A stretch of DNA of 64,000 nt from Acidimicrobiales bacterium. Lineage in GTDB: Bacteria > Actinomycetota > Acidimicrobiia > Acidimicrobiales > JAVJTC01. Positions 25,351 through 33,299 of this stretch are shown piece after piece. The position numbers and the translations under genes were made by a program. Position 1 is the stretch's first letter; each line of letters opens with the position of its first letter. The stretch covers positions 62,001 through 126,000 of the forward strand of contig JAVJTC010000029.1 in NCBI GenBank assembly GCA_040219085.1, written 5' to 3'. The notes beneath the pieces were generated by a model, which saw only the letters and a list, made by a program, of their open reading frames with translations, was not told where the DNA came from and did no database searches.

Positions 25351-26502
25351 TCAACGCCCGGAAGCGAGATGCGCCGCCCGCACCGCGAGCGCCTGTCGCA
25401 TCTCCGTCGTGACGTCCGCGAAGAACTCCTCGCGGTAACTCTCGTCGGTCAGCGAACTGACCGCGAACTGAAGCGCCGAGAACGCCGCGATGAACCCGGC
25501 CACGGCGAGGTGCTCCCATGTGACCACCACCTCCGAGGAGAAAAGGAAGAACGTGCCTATCGACTCGGGCTCCTCGGTGGTCGTCCACTGGGCGATCGTC
25601 TCACCCCGCACGGTCAACAGGCCGAAACCGACGTAGAACACACCGATCCCCACCGCGACGGTGAGGATCCGGAAGGCCTGGGCGACGAACAGCAACAGCG
25701 CCACGTTGAAGCGTTCCGTCGCCCGGAGGGGCTCGTGGTCCATCGCGGTCGCCGCCCCGGGGACGGCGACGGGTGCGTCGTCGCAGAGCGCGTCCACCTC
25801 GGCCCACGACCCGAACCGGGCGAGCCCGTCGGTCTCCCGGGGGATCCGCAGCGCCACGAACGCCAGGCCCACCCCGACGAGCGACCCGACGACGATGCCG
25901 TAGAACGCGGGCGGGAAGTCGTGCGCCACCTGCCACATCTCGGCATTCAGGAAGAGGAAGGCGGAGAACAGCAGGAGGATCGGCAGGCTCCGGGCCACCA
26001 GGCGTGCGACGTCGCCGATCTGGCTGACCATCAGCTGGCCGGCTCGCACGATCATCGGACCCAGCGCGTAGCCGAACACGACGAAACCCACACCGAGAAT
26101 CACGATGTTCGCGGAGACGACGGCCAGTGCCCGGACCCAGTCGCCGACGATCAGGGCGAAGGCGCCGGGAGCGAAGATGAAAGCGGCCAACTCGAGTGGG
26201 CCGACGTCGTCGGGCAGCGCGAGCGCCCGCCGTCCCCGCAGGCGGTTGACGCCCACCGCGACGGCTGCGAGGAAGGCGAGACCGGCGAGCACGATTCCGG
26301 CCTGCGACCAGCCGGAGAACTCGTCGCCGAAGGTCACGAACACCTCGACGAAGAAGACGAGGACGAGGACCGGAGCGAGTCGGGTGAAAATGCCGGTCGT
26401 CGCGCGGTACTCGGCGTAGAGGTACGGCAGCCCGCGGCGACGGAACCAGCGTTCCAGTTCCCGGTTCTCGGGGTGGCCGCCGTGCGGTGTGAGCGTTGCC
26501 AT
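25351..26502 (-). CDS. Conserved multi-pass membrane protein, unknown function
   Basis: About 383 residues with a hydrophilic N-terminus (HPENRELERWFRRRGLPYLYAEYRATTG) followed by roughly nine hydrophobic segments (e.g. LAPVLVLVFFVEVFVTF, VVSANIVILGVGFVVFGYA, LPILLLFSAFLFLNAEMW). I do not recognise a family; no transporter signature, catalytic motif or binding site stands out. ATG 26502 or 26511 are equally possible starts. It is divergent from the MFS gene at 26564. Confidence 0.65.
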   Translation of the reverse strand: MATLTPHGGHPENRELERWFRRRGLPYLYAEYRATTGIFTRLAPVLVLVFFVEVFVTFGDEFSGWSQAGIVLAGLAFLAAVAVGVNRLRGRRALALPDDVGPLELAAFIFAPGAFALIVGDWVRALAVVSANIVILGVGFVVFGYALGPMIVRAGQLMVSQIGDVARLVARSLPILLLFSAFLFLNAEMWQVAHDFPPAFYGIVVGSLVGVGLAFVALRIPRETDGLARFGSWAEVDALCDDAPVAVPGAATAMDHEPLRATERFNVALLLFVAQAFRILTVAVGIGVFYVGFGLLTVRGETIAQWTTTEEPESIGTFFLFSSEVVVTWEHLAVAGFIAAFSALQFAVSSLTDESYREEFFADVTTEMRQALAVRAAHLASGR

Positions 26503-26563
26503 CGATGCCATCGTTGCACCGGATGGGGGCCCGAGCGCGCGACCTCTGCGAGAATCGTCGTTC

Positions 26564-27733
26564 GTGACGGGACAGAGGCTGACACTCACTGCGGCGATCA
26601 CGTCCACGACGACCGCAGCATTTCCTGCATTCCTGGCCGGAGCCGTGGGCGTCCAGTTGCGCGAGGACCTCGATTTCAGCGAGGGCCGACTGGGTGGCGC
26701 GATCGCCATCTACTTCTTCACCGCGGCGATCACGTCCACGAAACTCGGGAAGCTCGCCCAGCGACTCGGTCCGACCAACGCGCTGCGCATCGGTTGCGTG
26801 ATGTCGGCGACCGCGATGATCTGCATCGCGACCATGGCGGATTCGTGGCCGACGCTCTACGCATTCCTCGCCCTGGCGGGCCTGTCCAACTCGCTCGTCC
26901 AGCCGTCGACGAACCTCCTGCTGTCGGACCGCTTCGACGACGGCAACCTCGGCTTCGCGATGGGGCTCAAACAGTCCGGCATGCCACTGGCCACGCTGTT
27001 GGGCGGCGCTGCGGTTCCCGTGTTCGCGCTGACCGTCGGTTGGCGCTGGGCCTACGTGGCGGCGGTCGCGGTGCCGGCGATCGCATTCACACTCCTGAGT
27101 CGGGTGCACGCCGACATGCACGTGGCACCGAAACGCCACGGGCGTGTCCAGACTCCGATGGGGCCGTTGCTGTTGCTGGCCGTCGCGATGGTCTTCGGCG
27201 GCGCTGCGGTCACCGCACTCGGCGGATTCCTCGTCTCGTCCGCGGTCGACTCGGGCGTCCCCGACGGGCTCGCCGGCTGGATGCTCACCATCGGCAGCGT
27301 GTGCGGCATCTCCGTGCGACTCATCGCCGGCGCCCGAGCGGATCGCGGCACCATCGAACCGCTCGCCGCGTCGACGGTGATGCTGGCACTGGGTGCGATC
27401 GCATTCGCCGGACTCGCCATCCAGGACGCCTGGGCGATCTACGCGTTCACACCGCTCGCGTTCGGTGCGGGCTGGGCGTGGCCGGGGCTCTACCACCTCG
27501 CCGTGGTACGCCGTAACCGGGAGGCGGCCGCTGCGGCCACCGGCATCACCCAGGCCGGCGCCTACATCGGCGCGGGCGGCGGACCGTTGCTGTTCGGGGT
27601 CATCGTCGAAGCGTCCTCGTACCGCGTGGCCTGGCTCGTCTCTGCGGCCTACGCGCTGATCGGCGCGGCGGCGCTGGTCGGAGGCCAGATCTGGCTGAGG
27701 CGCCTGGTTCCGACCGACACGGTGGTGCGCTAG
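26564..27733 (+). CDS. MFS transporter
   Basis: A 389-residue 12-helix major facilitator with GTG start (VTGQRLTLTAAITSTTTAAFPAFLAGAVG). RLGP after helix 2-3 and a second-half GARADRG loop are degenerate A-motif positions. Helix-rich throughout (YAFLALAGLSNSLVQPSTNLL; ITQAGAYIGAGGGPLLFGVI). The last codons overlap the convergent oxidoreductase by 4 nt. Exporter or uptake of a small organic molecule; substrate not predictable. Confidence 0.8.
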   Translation: MTGQRLTLTAAITSTTTAAFPAFLAGAVGVQLREDLDFSEGRLGGAIAIYFFTAAITSTKLGKLAQRLGPTNALRIGCVMSATAMICIATMADSWPTLYAFLALAGLSNSLVQPSTNLLLSDRFDDGNLGFAMGLKQSGMPLATLLGGAAVPVFALTVGWRWAYVAAVAVPAIAFTLLSRVHADMHVAPKRHGRVQTPMGPLLLLAVAMVFGGAAVTALGGFLVSSAVDSGVPDGLAGWMLTIGSVCGISVRLIAGARADRGTIEPLAASTVMLALGAIAFAGLAIQDAWAIYAFTPLAFGAGWAWPGLYHLAVVRRNREAAAAATGITQAGAYIGAGGGPLLFGVIVEASSYRVAWLVSAAYALIGAAALVGGQIWLRRLVPTDTVVR

Positions 27734-29688
27734 CCGCCGACGGCAGCACCGACGTCGGCACCTTCGCGAAACGCGTGCATGGCCGTGCGCGGCGCCACGG
27801 CGTCCCCCGCGAGGTGAACGTGCGCACCGGTGGCCTCCGCCGACGCCCGAAGAGCCGTGTTCGCCCGGGCGTGGACACCGGCGACGACGGCGTCGAAAGG
27901 GCGCGTCGAACGCTGCTTCGAATAGACGTGACGGGTGGTCACCGCGCCATTGGCGATGTCCACGAAACCGGTCGAGGACTCCACTGTCGAGCCCTCGACA
28001 TGGAGGGCCTCCATCAAGGCCCGCAGGTGGGTGAATCCGACGGCCCACATCGGTGAAGGCCCCGGCGTGATGAACGTGACCTGAGCCCCGCGGGCGACGA
28101 GGGACTCCGCGGCCAGGGCCACCTCGTTGGTGCCGAGGTGGTCGACGACGAGGATCCCCGCACCGGAGACGTCGAACGGTTGACCGTCGAGACGCCCCCA
28201 CGCGGCGTCGTCGGTCGACAACACCGGCACGGAACCGTCCCCCACCCCGAGTGAGGCGGGATCCGGTGATGCTCCCGTCGCCAGGACGACCGCCCCGTAC
28301 CCGGCAGGGACGTCGTCGAGGTGTTCGCCGAGGCGCATCTCGACCCCGAGGTCTTTGCAGCGGTCGACGAGGTGTCGCACCGAATCCAGGAGCTCTGCGG
28401 CCGGCCCGCACCGTTCGAGCGCGAGCAGCCGCCCGCCCGGGCGGGACGCGGCGTCGACGACGGTGACCCGGTGGCCGCGCACGGCCGCGGCCTCGGCCGC
28501 CTTGAGCCCGGCCGGTCCGGCCCCGACGACGAGGACCTTCGCAGACCCGTTACGCCGCACCGGCGCCAGTCGGTGTTCACGGCCGACGTCGGGGTTGTGG
28601 AAACAGGTGATCGGCAGGGCCCCGACCATGCGGTCCACGCAACCCTGGTTCGCTCCCACGCACGGGCGGATCTCCGCGGTGCGACGGCTCGAGTACTTGG
28701 TGATCACATCCGGGTCCGCGATGTGAGCCCGGGTCATCGCGACCATGTCACACACACCCGCGGCCAGCGCCGCCTCGGCGTCATCAGGGGTGTGGAGCTT
28801 GCCGACCCCGATGACGGGGACCGCCGCGTCGATGGCCTGGCGAAGTCCCCCGGTGAGAGGCAGCCATTCTCCGTGGGGATGGCGGTAGTTGCCGATCGAG
28901 CGGGCGTAGTGGGAGGACTTCGCCCCTTCGGAGTGATTCAGGTAGTCGAGGCCCCCGTCGGCGACGAGCGCAGCCGCCACGTCCTGGAGCCCCTCGGCGC
29001 CGAGGCCGCCCTGGTCGGGACGAACCCAGTCATCGGCGGAGATCCGCAGACCAACGACGTGCTCTGCGCCGAGCGCGGCGCGGACCCGGGCGATGAGCTC
29101 GCGGGCGAAGCGCAGCGGCTCACCCCACTCGTCGTCGCGGTCGTTGCCCCACGGGCTGAACGACTGCTGGAGGAGGTAGCCGTGGGTGGCGTGCAACTCG
29201 ACCCCGTCGAGGCCGGACTCGACCGCCAGGACGGCGGTGCGGACGTAGCCGTCGAGGACTTCTTCGATCTCTACGCCGGTCATACGGTGCGAGCCCTCCC
29301 CCTCGGGCGAAGGCTGACCGTCGAAGGACCACAGGGGTTGCAGGTCCTCGCGGCCGTCGGAGGTGAACTGGGCGCCGAAGTGGAACAACTGGACCAGCGC
29401 GGTCGTGTCGTGACGGTGCAGACGGTCGGCGACATGGGCCCACTTGGGAGCCAGGTCGTCGCGGTCGTAGACGTGATGACCGAGGGCGTGGCTGGAGGGG
29501 TGGACGTGGACAGGTTGGAGGATGATGAGGCCGGCACCGCCGCGCGCCCGGGCCTCGAGGTAGCCCGCGTAGCGGTCGGCGGATTCCCCCGGGCGGTAGA
29601 AGTCGAGGAAGGCACCGTGGGCCGTCACCACGGCGCGGTTGCGAACCGTGACAGCGCCGACGTCGATGGGTTCGAGCAGGGTCGCCAT
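27730..29688 (-). CDS. FadH/OYE-family NADH:flavin oxidoreductase
   Basis: A 652-residue fusion as in 2,4-dienoyl-CoA reductase: an N-terminal FMN TIM barrel of the Old Yellow Enzyme type (~1-340, with HATHGYLLQQSFSPWGNDRDDEWG), a 4Fe-4S-like Cys cluster (CVGANQGCVDRMVG...C), then FAD/NAD(P) binding with VLVVGAGPAGLKAAEAAAVRG (~385). It reduces activated C=C bonds. Two subfamilies of this type are recorded near mycofactocin genes in other Actinobacteria; whether this one belongs to them is open, as the mft locus is 28 kb away. Promoter TAGTGT (29695-29700) 6 nt before ATG suggests a leaderless mRNA. Confidence 0.85.
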   Translation of the reverse strand: MATLLEPIDVGAVTVRNRAVVTAHGAFLDFYRPGESADRYAGYLEARARGGAGLIILQPVHVHPSSHALGHHVYDRDDLAPKWAHVADRLHRHDTTALVQLFHFGAQFTSDGREDLQPLWSFDGQPSPEGEGSHRMTGVEIEEVLDGYVRTAVLAVESGLDGVELHATHGYLLQQSFSPWGNDRDDEWGEPLRFARELIARVRAALGAEHVVGLRISADDWVRPDQGGLGAEGLQDVAAALVADGGLDYLNHSEGAKSSHYARSIGNYRHPHGEWLPLTGGLRQAIDAAVPVIGVGKLHTPDDAEAALAAGVCDMVAMTRAHIADPDVITKYSSRRTAEIRPCVGANQGCVDRMVGALPITCFHNPDVGREHRLAPVRRNGSAKVLVVGAGPAGLKAAEAAAVRGHRVTVVDAASRPGGRLLALERCGPAAELLDSVRHLVDRCKDLGVEMRLGEHLDDVPAGYGAVVLATGASPDPASLGVGDGSVPVLSTDDAAWGRLDGQPFDVSGAGILVVDHLGTNEVALAAESLVARGAQVTFITPGPSPMWAVGFTHLRALMEALHVEGSTVESSTGFVDIANGAVTTRHVYSKQRSTRPFDAVVAGVHARANTALRASAEATGAHVHLAGDAVAPRTAMHAFREGADVGAAVGG

Positions 29689-29694
29689 GGGGCG

Positions 29695-29700
29695 ACACTA
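29695..29700 (-). promoter_or_regulatory. -10 box TAGTGT of the OYE-family gene
   Basis: On the minus strand TAGTGT is followed by six nt and the ATG at 29688. There is no Shine-Dalgarno, so transcription probably starts at the start codon. Confidence 0.45.
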
Positions 29701-29716
29701 GGCGAGCCCCGACCCC

Positions 29717-31369
29717 TCAGTCGTAGCTCGCCGCGAGGTACCACTCACCACCCTCGAGGACGACGAGCATGGCGGCCCCGTCGTCGAGGATCATCTGGAA
29801 ACGGGCCCGGCGACGCTGCGACCGGGGATCCCACCACCGCTCCTCGACCGGCCAGGGGCCGGCCCACGATGCGATCGAACGTGGCGGTCCCCTCTCGGGG
29901 ACGATCGTCGCCGGCTCATCGGACAACAGACCCCGTCCACTGACCGCCACCGGCTCTCCCGCCTCGTCGAGGACCCGCACGGGCACCGGCGCCGGGTGGA
30001 CGACCGCCGGCGAAGGTGGCGGCAACGCACCGGGCCATGGCGGCGTGTCGGGCGGCCGGACAGGTGACGGGGCGGACCCGAGCACGGAGGATTCGACCGC
30101 TCGCCGTTCACGTTCGACGAGGTCCACCGCCTCGGCCGCCACCCTCACGATCATCTCGGCCGGGTCACGTCCACCACGTCGTTCGGGAACCGACACCGTG
30201 CCGACCCCGGCGATCCCCTGGACGCGGGCGACGGCACGCGTCACCCGTTCGACGACGGCGGTCTGTGACCCCCAGAAACCGAGCTGACGACCGACCGCCG
30301 GTCCGACTTCGAGCGCGGTGAGGCCGAGGCGGGCCAGGCCGCCCGTGGGTCGCACGGCAGGGGGCCCGGTGAGCCAACCGTCGAGTTGCCACCGCACGCG
30401 ATCAGCGATCGCCGCGGGGCCGAGTGACCCCTCGCCGCGCCACAACCGGACGAGGGTCTCCCCGTGTTCGGTCTCGGCGGCGATCTCGACGAGCCCACAG
30501 CCCGACCCGTGGGAGCCGAGCCGGGTCGAGAGTTCGTCGGCGAGGGTCCGGGCGACGAACGCCGCCGCCTCGATGCGTTCGAGCGGCGGGTCGAGATCCA
30601 TGGTGACGGTCATGTCCGCCGGGGGGTCACGCAGATCCGGTGGGCGGCGGTCGAGGCCCCGGGCCAGACGGTGAGCCGTTGCTCCGACCTCGCCGAAACG
30701 ACCGAGCACGTCGGTTGCCGGCAGTGCGGCCAGGTCCCCCAGGGTGCGCACGCCGAGGCGCTTCCAGACTTCGACGGGCGCGTCACCGGTGCCGCCGTCG
30801 CCGACGGACACGATGTCGTCGACAGGGCGGGAGGCGAGGAACGCCCTGCTCCGCCCTGCGGCGACGACAGCGACCGGGCGGGCGGACCGGGCGGCGAGGC
30901 GGGCGGCGAAGACCCCGTCGGCGATGCCCACGTATACCGGCGGTGTCACGTTGCCGGGACCCACGGTCACATCGGCGAGCAGTTCGTGGACCCTGCGGGC
31001 CAGCACCTCGTCACCACCGAAGTAGCGCGACGGCCCCCGGGTGGGGAAGGCACACACACCGGGGCGGAGGATCTCCACGCGGGGACAGATGTCGTCGAGG
31101 ACGGTCAGGACGGGTTCGTGGTGACGGACCTCCGCCGCGGGGTCACGTTCGACCACGACGAGGTCCGCACAGCGCGACTGGGCTTCACGACGGCTGAGGC
31201 CCCGGTGCACCGTCGCCCGTCGGGCGGCCGGCGAACAGGCGACCACCCGGTTGGCGACCACCACCGCGACCGGCTCGTCGAGAGGTAGGCCGAGCGCGAC
31301 GACGGGCCAGTCGCCCTGGGCGACGACGAGCATGCGAACGGGGACGTCCCGACCATGGGCGGAGACCAC
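29717..31369 (-). CDS. imuB: ImuB, non-catalytic Y-family polymerase-like mutasome subunit
   Basis: A ~550-residue Y-family (DinB-like) protein lacking the catalytic acidic motifs: the first motif reads MLVVAQGDWPVVALG, and the SIDE-type motif is replaced by PSRYFGGDE. It should act as the beta-clamp-binding hub linking ImuA' and DnaE2. GTG 31369 is chosen as start because it lies six nt after GATACT, exactly as in imuA' (36253); Met 31333 is an alternative. LexA box at 31382-31393. The B2-like peptidase gene ends 42 nt upstream on the same strand, so some read-through from the RiPP cassette is possible. Confidence 0.88.
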   Translation of the reverse strand: MVSAHGRDVPVRMLVVAQGDWPVVALGLPLDEPVAVVVANRVVACSPAARRATVHRGLSRREAQSRCADLVVVERDPAAEVRHHEPVLTVLDDICPRVEILRPGVCAFPTRGPSRYFGGDEVLARRVHELLADVTVGPGNVTPPVYVGIADGVFAARLAARSARPVAVVAAGRSRAFLASRPVDDIVSVGDGGTGDAPVEVWKRLGVRTLGDLAALPATDVLGRFGEVGATAHRLARGLDRRPPDLRDPPADMTVTMDLDPPLERIEAAAFVARTLADELSTRLGSHGSGCGLVEIAAETEHGETLVRLWRGEGSLGPAAIADRVRWQLDGWLTGPPAVRPTGGLARLGLTALEVGPAVGRQLGFWGSQTAVVERVTRAVARVQGIAGVGTVSVPERRGGRDPAEMIVRVAAEAVDLVERERRAVESSVLGSAPSPVRPPDTPPWPGALPPPSPAVVHPAPVPVRVLDEAGEPVAVSGRGLLSDEPATIVPERGPPRSIASWAGPWPVEERWWDPRSQRRRARFQMILDDGAAMLVVLEGGEWYLAASYD

Positions 31370-31375
31370 CGCGCG

Positions 31376-31393
31376 AGTATCGAACACATGTTC
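31376..31393 (-). promoter_or_regulatory. SOS box and promoter of imuB
   Basis: GAACACATGTTC (31382-31393) is a perfect GAAC-N4-GTTC LexA box. On the minus strand GATACT (31381-31376), CGCGCG and the GTG start follow. The segment GATACT-CGCGCG-GTG is identical to that of imuA' (36251-36265), pointing to a common origin of the two promoters. Confidence 0.88.
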
Positions 31394-31411
31394 GTCTGCG
31401 GCAAGCCGTGG

Positions 31412-31804
31412 TCAGCGGGCCGGCGCGAGGGCCGTGTAGTCCTCCTCGACGGCTCCGTGGACGACGTTGCCGTCCATGTCCTCCACCCAGGCGTGGGCGC
31501 TGAACCCCCTCGGGCCTGCCGTGGCCACGCCGAAGCGCACCTCACAGTCGTGGCCGCGTGAACGCATGAGCCGGCGCATCGCATACGCCTGCGGGAGACA
31601 CGTGTAACCCGGGATCACGCGCGCCGACGTGGACACGGCACTCGAGAGGCGTACCGGGTCCGCTCGCCGCCGACCGAGGGCGCCGGCCGACTCGTTGAGC
31701 GTGGCGGTCGGACGGAACCTGAAGGCGATGCGGTAGCGGGTTCCTACGACGACGGCCACCATCACGAGCCAGGCCATCGTCATGCGACGGGCGAGTGCGT
31801 TCAT
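31412..31804 (-). CDS. Lasso-peptide B2-type cysteine peptidase (transglutaminase-like)
   Basis: A 130-residue protein of the Transglut_core3 / lasso biosynthesis B2 type. The ATG at 31804 shares one base with the stop of the PqqD-like gene (TGATG). The catalytic Cys is in PGYTCLPQAYAMRRLM, His follows 35 residues later in FSAHAWVE and Asp seven residues after that (DMDG), matching the McjB Cys-His-Asp triad layout. A hydrophobic N-terminal stretch (MTMAWLVMVAVVVG) may anchor it to the membrane. In lasso systems B2 cuts the leader off the precursor once B1 delivers it. The expected cyclase is absent here, so it may act as a simple leader peptidase. Confidence 0.83.
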   Translation of the reverse strand: MNALARRMTMAWLVMVAVVVGTRYRIAFRFRPTATLNESAGALGRRRADPVRLSSAVSTSARVIPGYTCLPQAYAMRRLMRSRGHDCEVRFGVATAGPRGFSAHAWVEDMDGNVVHGAVEEDYTALAPAR

Positions 31805-32079
31805 CACGGGTCGGTGACGGCGAGGTTCCGTTCGACGAGGTCGACCAGCAGAGCCTCGAGGTCGGTGCGGGCCCGCCCCTCGTCGACATCGAACTCCGAA
31901 ACCACCAGGGCAGTCAGTTCGTCCAGCGACCTCGGCTCCTGTATCCATGACCACACCGAGGCCGCCACAGGGTTGAGCCCGTGGTACTGGCCGGTGCCCA
32001 GGTTCAACACGACCGTCTCTCCGTCGATCTCGTTGGCGACCAGCGACGTGCCGACGACGTACGTGGGTCCGGTTTCCAT
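31804..32079 (-). CDS. PqqD-like RiPP recognition element (lasso B1-type)
   Basis: A 91-residue PqqD-fold protein: VANEIDGETVVLNLGTGQYHGLNPVAASVWSWIQ, then a winged-helix end (DELTALVVSEFDVDEGRARTDLEALLVDLVERNLAV). This is the leader-binding RRE found as B1 in lasso clusters and in kinase-linked peptide systems. A strong SD GGAGGAA lies ~6 nt before the ATG. It sits between the kinase (22-nt gap) and the B2 peptidase (1-nt overlap), so all three are probably translated from one transcript. It likely binds the YxxP leader of the peptide at 33116. Confidence 0.87.
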   Translation of the reverse strand: METGPTYVVGTSLVANEIDGETVVLNLGTGQYHGLNPVAASVWSWIQEPRSLDELTALVVSEFDVDEGRARTDLEALLVDLVERNLAVTDP

Positions 32080-32101
32080 CGCGATTCCTCCGCTGCAGAG
32101 C

Positions 32102-33040
32102 CTAGGCCCGCACCAGGTCCAGGATCTCCTCGACGTGCTCGTCGAGTCGGGTCAGATCCCGGGGGACCGACAGAAGCGAACAGGGGACGGCGCCGACGAG
32201 ACGGCCCGCCGCGGCGAAGGACCGGTCGAGTTCGGTCGGGTCGGTGTGATCGAGCAGGAACTGGCACCTGATGATGGCCTGCAGAAGCGCTGCCCCCTGC
32301 AGTGGTGAGACCTCCAGGCGCATCGTGGTCGCCGGGGCGAGGAGAAACACCCGATCCAACGGCAACGCCGACGCGGCGAAAGGAACCGCTCCGGCATTCC
32401 CGTACCTCGACTTGCCCGACGCGAGTCTCACCGTGTCGTTGCGTTCGGACTCCGGCAGGAGCGTGTCGAGCGAGTCACCCCACAGACGAACCCCCGGATA
32501 CGAAGGTCGGACCCGGGCAACAGTGCCGTCATCGTCGAGCACGAGGCAGTCGTCGCTCACCACCGGATGGCCACGCCGGCCGAAGTGCGCCGCCAGAGTC
32601 GACTTTCCTCGTCCCGACACACCGAGGAAGGCCGCGGCCACCCCGTCGAACTCGACGGCGCTTCCGTGGAACACGGCGGCACCGCGGTGCGAGAGCGCGA
32701 GGGGCACCACCTGGTCGAGGAGGGCGCCGACGACGACTCCCCTCGAGCTCGCCGGCGTGGCTCGACACCGGATCGTCGCTGCATCGGATGCGATCTCGTA
32801 CTCGACCTCCTCTCCGACCCGCAGGACGTACCCGCCGGCCCCGTTGCGTGCCGCCCGCAGGCGGGGAGTCCCCGATGCGTCGTCCCAGGAGCGGAACCAC
32901 TCACGCTCTGCGGGGTGCGGTCGGGAAACCTCCTCCCAGATGACCTCGAGATCCACCGACGCGGTCCGCTCAACCGCGGGGAGCTCGCCGAGGGGACGAT
33001 TGGACCTGATGGTGAGCCCGTAGGCGATGTGGTGGTGCAT
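32102..33040 (-). CDS. HPr-kinase-like peptide kinase (lasso tailoring type)
   Basis: A 312-residue protein related to the HPr kinase/phosphorylase C-terminal domain. The N-terminus MHHHIAYGLTIRSNRPLGEL matches the start of RiPP-linked HprK relatives and fixes the start at 33040. HGSAVEF (~125) precedes Walker A GVSGRGKST (140-148), then PVVSDDCLVL with the paired Asp (163-164). There is no HPr protein nearby. Characterised relatives (paeninodin-type PadeK/ThcoK) phosphorylate the C-terminal Ser of a lasso precursor; the local peptide ends in Ser-Ser. The same kinase type also occurs with PqqD proteins in the 'HPr-rel' peptide systems. Substrate assignment is inference. Confidence 0.82.
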   Translation of the reverse strand: MHHHIAYGLTIRSNRPLGELPAVERTASVDLEVIWEEVSRPHPAEREWFRSWDDASGTPRLRAARNGAGGYVLRVGEEVEYEIASDAATIRCRATPASSRGVVVGALLDQVVPLALSHRGAAVFHGSAVEFDGVAAAFLGVSGRGKSTLAAHFGRRGHPVVSDDCLVLDDDGTVARVRPSYPGVRLWGDSLDTLLPESERNDTVRLASGKSRYGNAGAVPFAASALPLDRVFLLAPATTMRLEVSPLQGAALLQAIIRCQFLLDHTDPTELDRSFAAAGRLVGAVPCSLLSVPRDLTRLDEHVEEILDLVRA

Positions 33041-33079
33041 GTCGTCGCCCGGGATCAGTGGTGGTGGAGGCGGGTGTCG

Positions 33080-33109
33080 TTGACCGGGCCAGAGTGCCAC
33101 GGATACGGT
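33080..33109 (+). promoter_or_regulatory. Promoter of the RiPP precursor gene
   Basis: TTGACC (33080-33085) and TACGGT (33104-33109) are separated by 18 bp, a good -35/-10 pair for the housekeeping sigma factor. Six nt then lead to the ATG at 33116, so the transcript is probably leaderless. It lies in the 75-bp divergent space to the kinase gene, allowing joint control of both arms of the cassette. Confidence 0.65.
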
Positions 33110-33115
33110 CGCAGG

Positions 33116-33250
33116 ATGAACACCGATACAGACCCCCGCAGTCCCCAGCCCAAGGCCCGGCGCGCCTACGAGGTTCCCGCGGTCACCGACTTCGGTTCAG
33201 CCGAGGTCCTCACCCAACAGATCTCGAATCCCGACTACGTGAGCTCGTGA
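33116..33250 (+). CDS. Putative RiPP precursor peptide with lasso-type leader (44 aa)
   Basis: The peptide is charged at the N-terminus and carries YEVPAVTDFG (residues 18-27), the YxxPx(L/V) element bound by lasso B1 proteins, then SAEVLTQ, the usual end of lasso leaders with Thr at -2. Cleavage after Gln34 would leave the ten-residue core QISNPDYVSS. It ends in Ser-Ser, a fitting target for the divergent kinase. Asp40 would be core position 6, not the 7-9 needed for a lasso macrolactam, and no cyclase gene is present. Start ATG 33116 follows a clear promoter. Too short for most gene finders, so easily missed. Function of the product unknown. Confidence 0.72.
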   Translation: MNTDTDPRSPQPKARRAYEVPAVTDFGSAEVLTQQISNPDYVSS

Positions 33251-33257
33251 CTCCGGA

Positions 33258-33290
33258 GGTCGGGGTCGGGACTACGTCCCGATCCCGACC
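33258..33290 (+). terminator. Strong hairpin between precursor and HEXXH gene (attenuator-like)
   Basis: GGTCGGGGTCGGGAC (33258-33272), loop TAC, GTCCCGATCCCGACC (33276-33290): 15 bp with a single G-U pair. No T-run follows (TTGG), so full intrinsic termination is doubtful. It more likely lowers expression of the downstream enzyme relative to the peptide or protects the peptide mRNA 3' end, a common layout in RiPP operons. A GGAGG (33255-33259) overlaps its foot. Confidence 0.7.
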
Positions 33291-33299
33291 TTGGCTCTG

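Noticed and set aside
25099-28411. Long open frames on both strands across the membrane protein, MFS and oxidoreductase genes
   Set aside because: They are shadows in frames with biased Arg/Ala/Pro-rich composition; the accepted genes show clear domains and overlaps.
27730-29688. OYE-family gene as a confirmed mycofactocin partner
   Set aside because: Family resemblance to mycofactocin-associated OYE proteins is possible, but it lies 28 kb from mft and no distinguishing motif could be verified by eye.
31412-33250. Calling the cassette a standard lasso peptide cluster
   Set aside because: No cyclase homologue in the window and the core does not permit a 7-9 residue ring, so I treat it as lasso-derived only.
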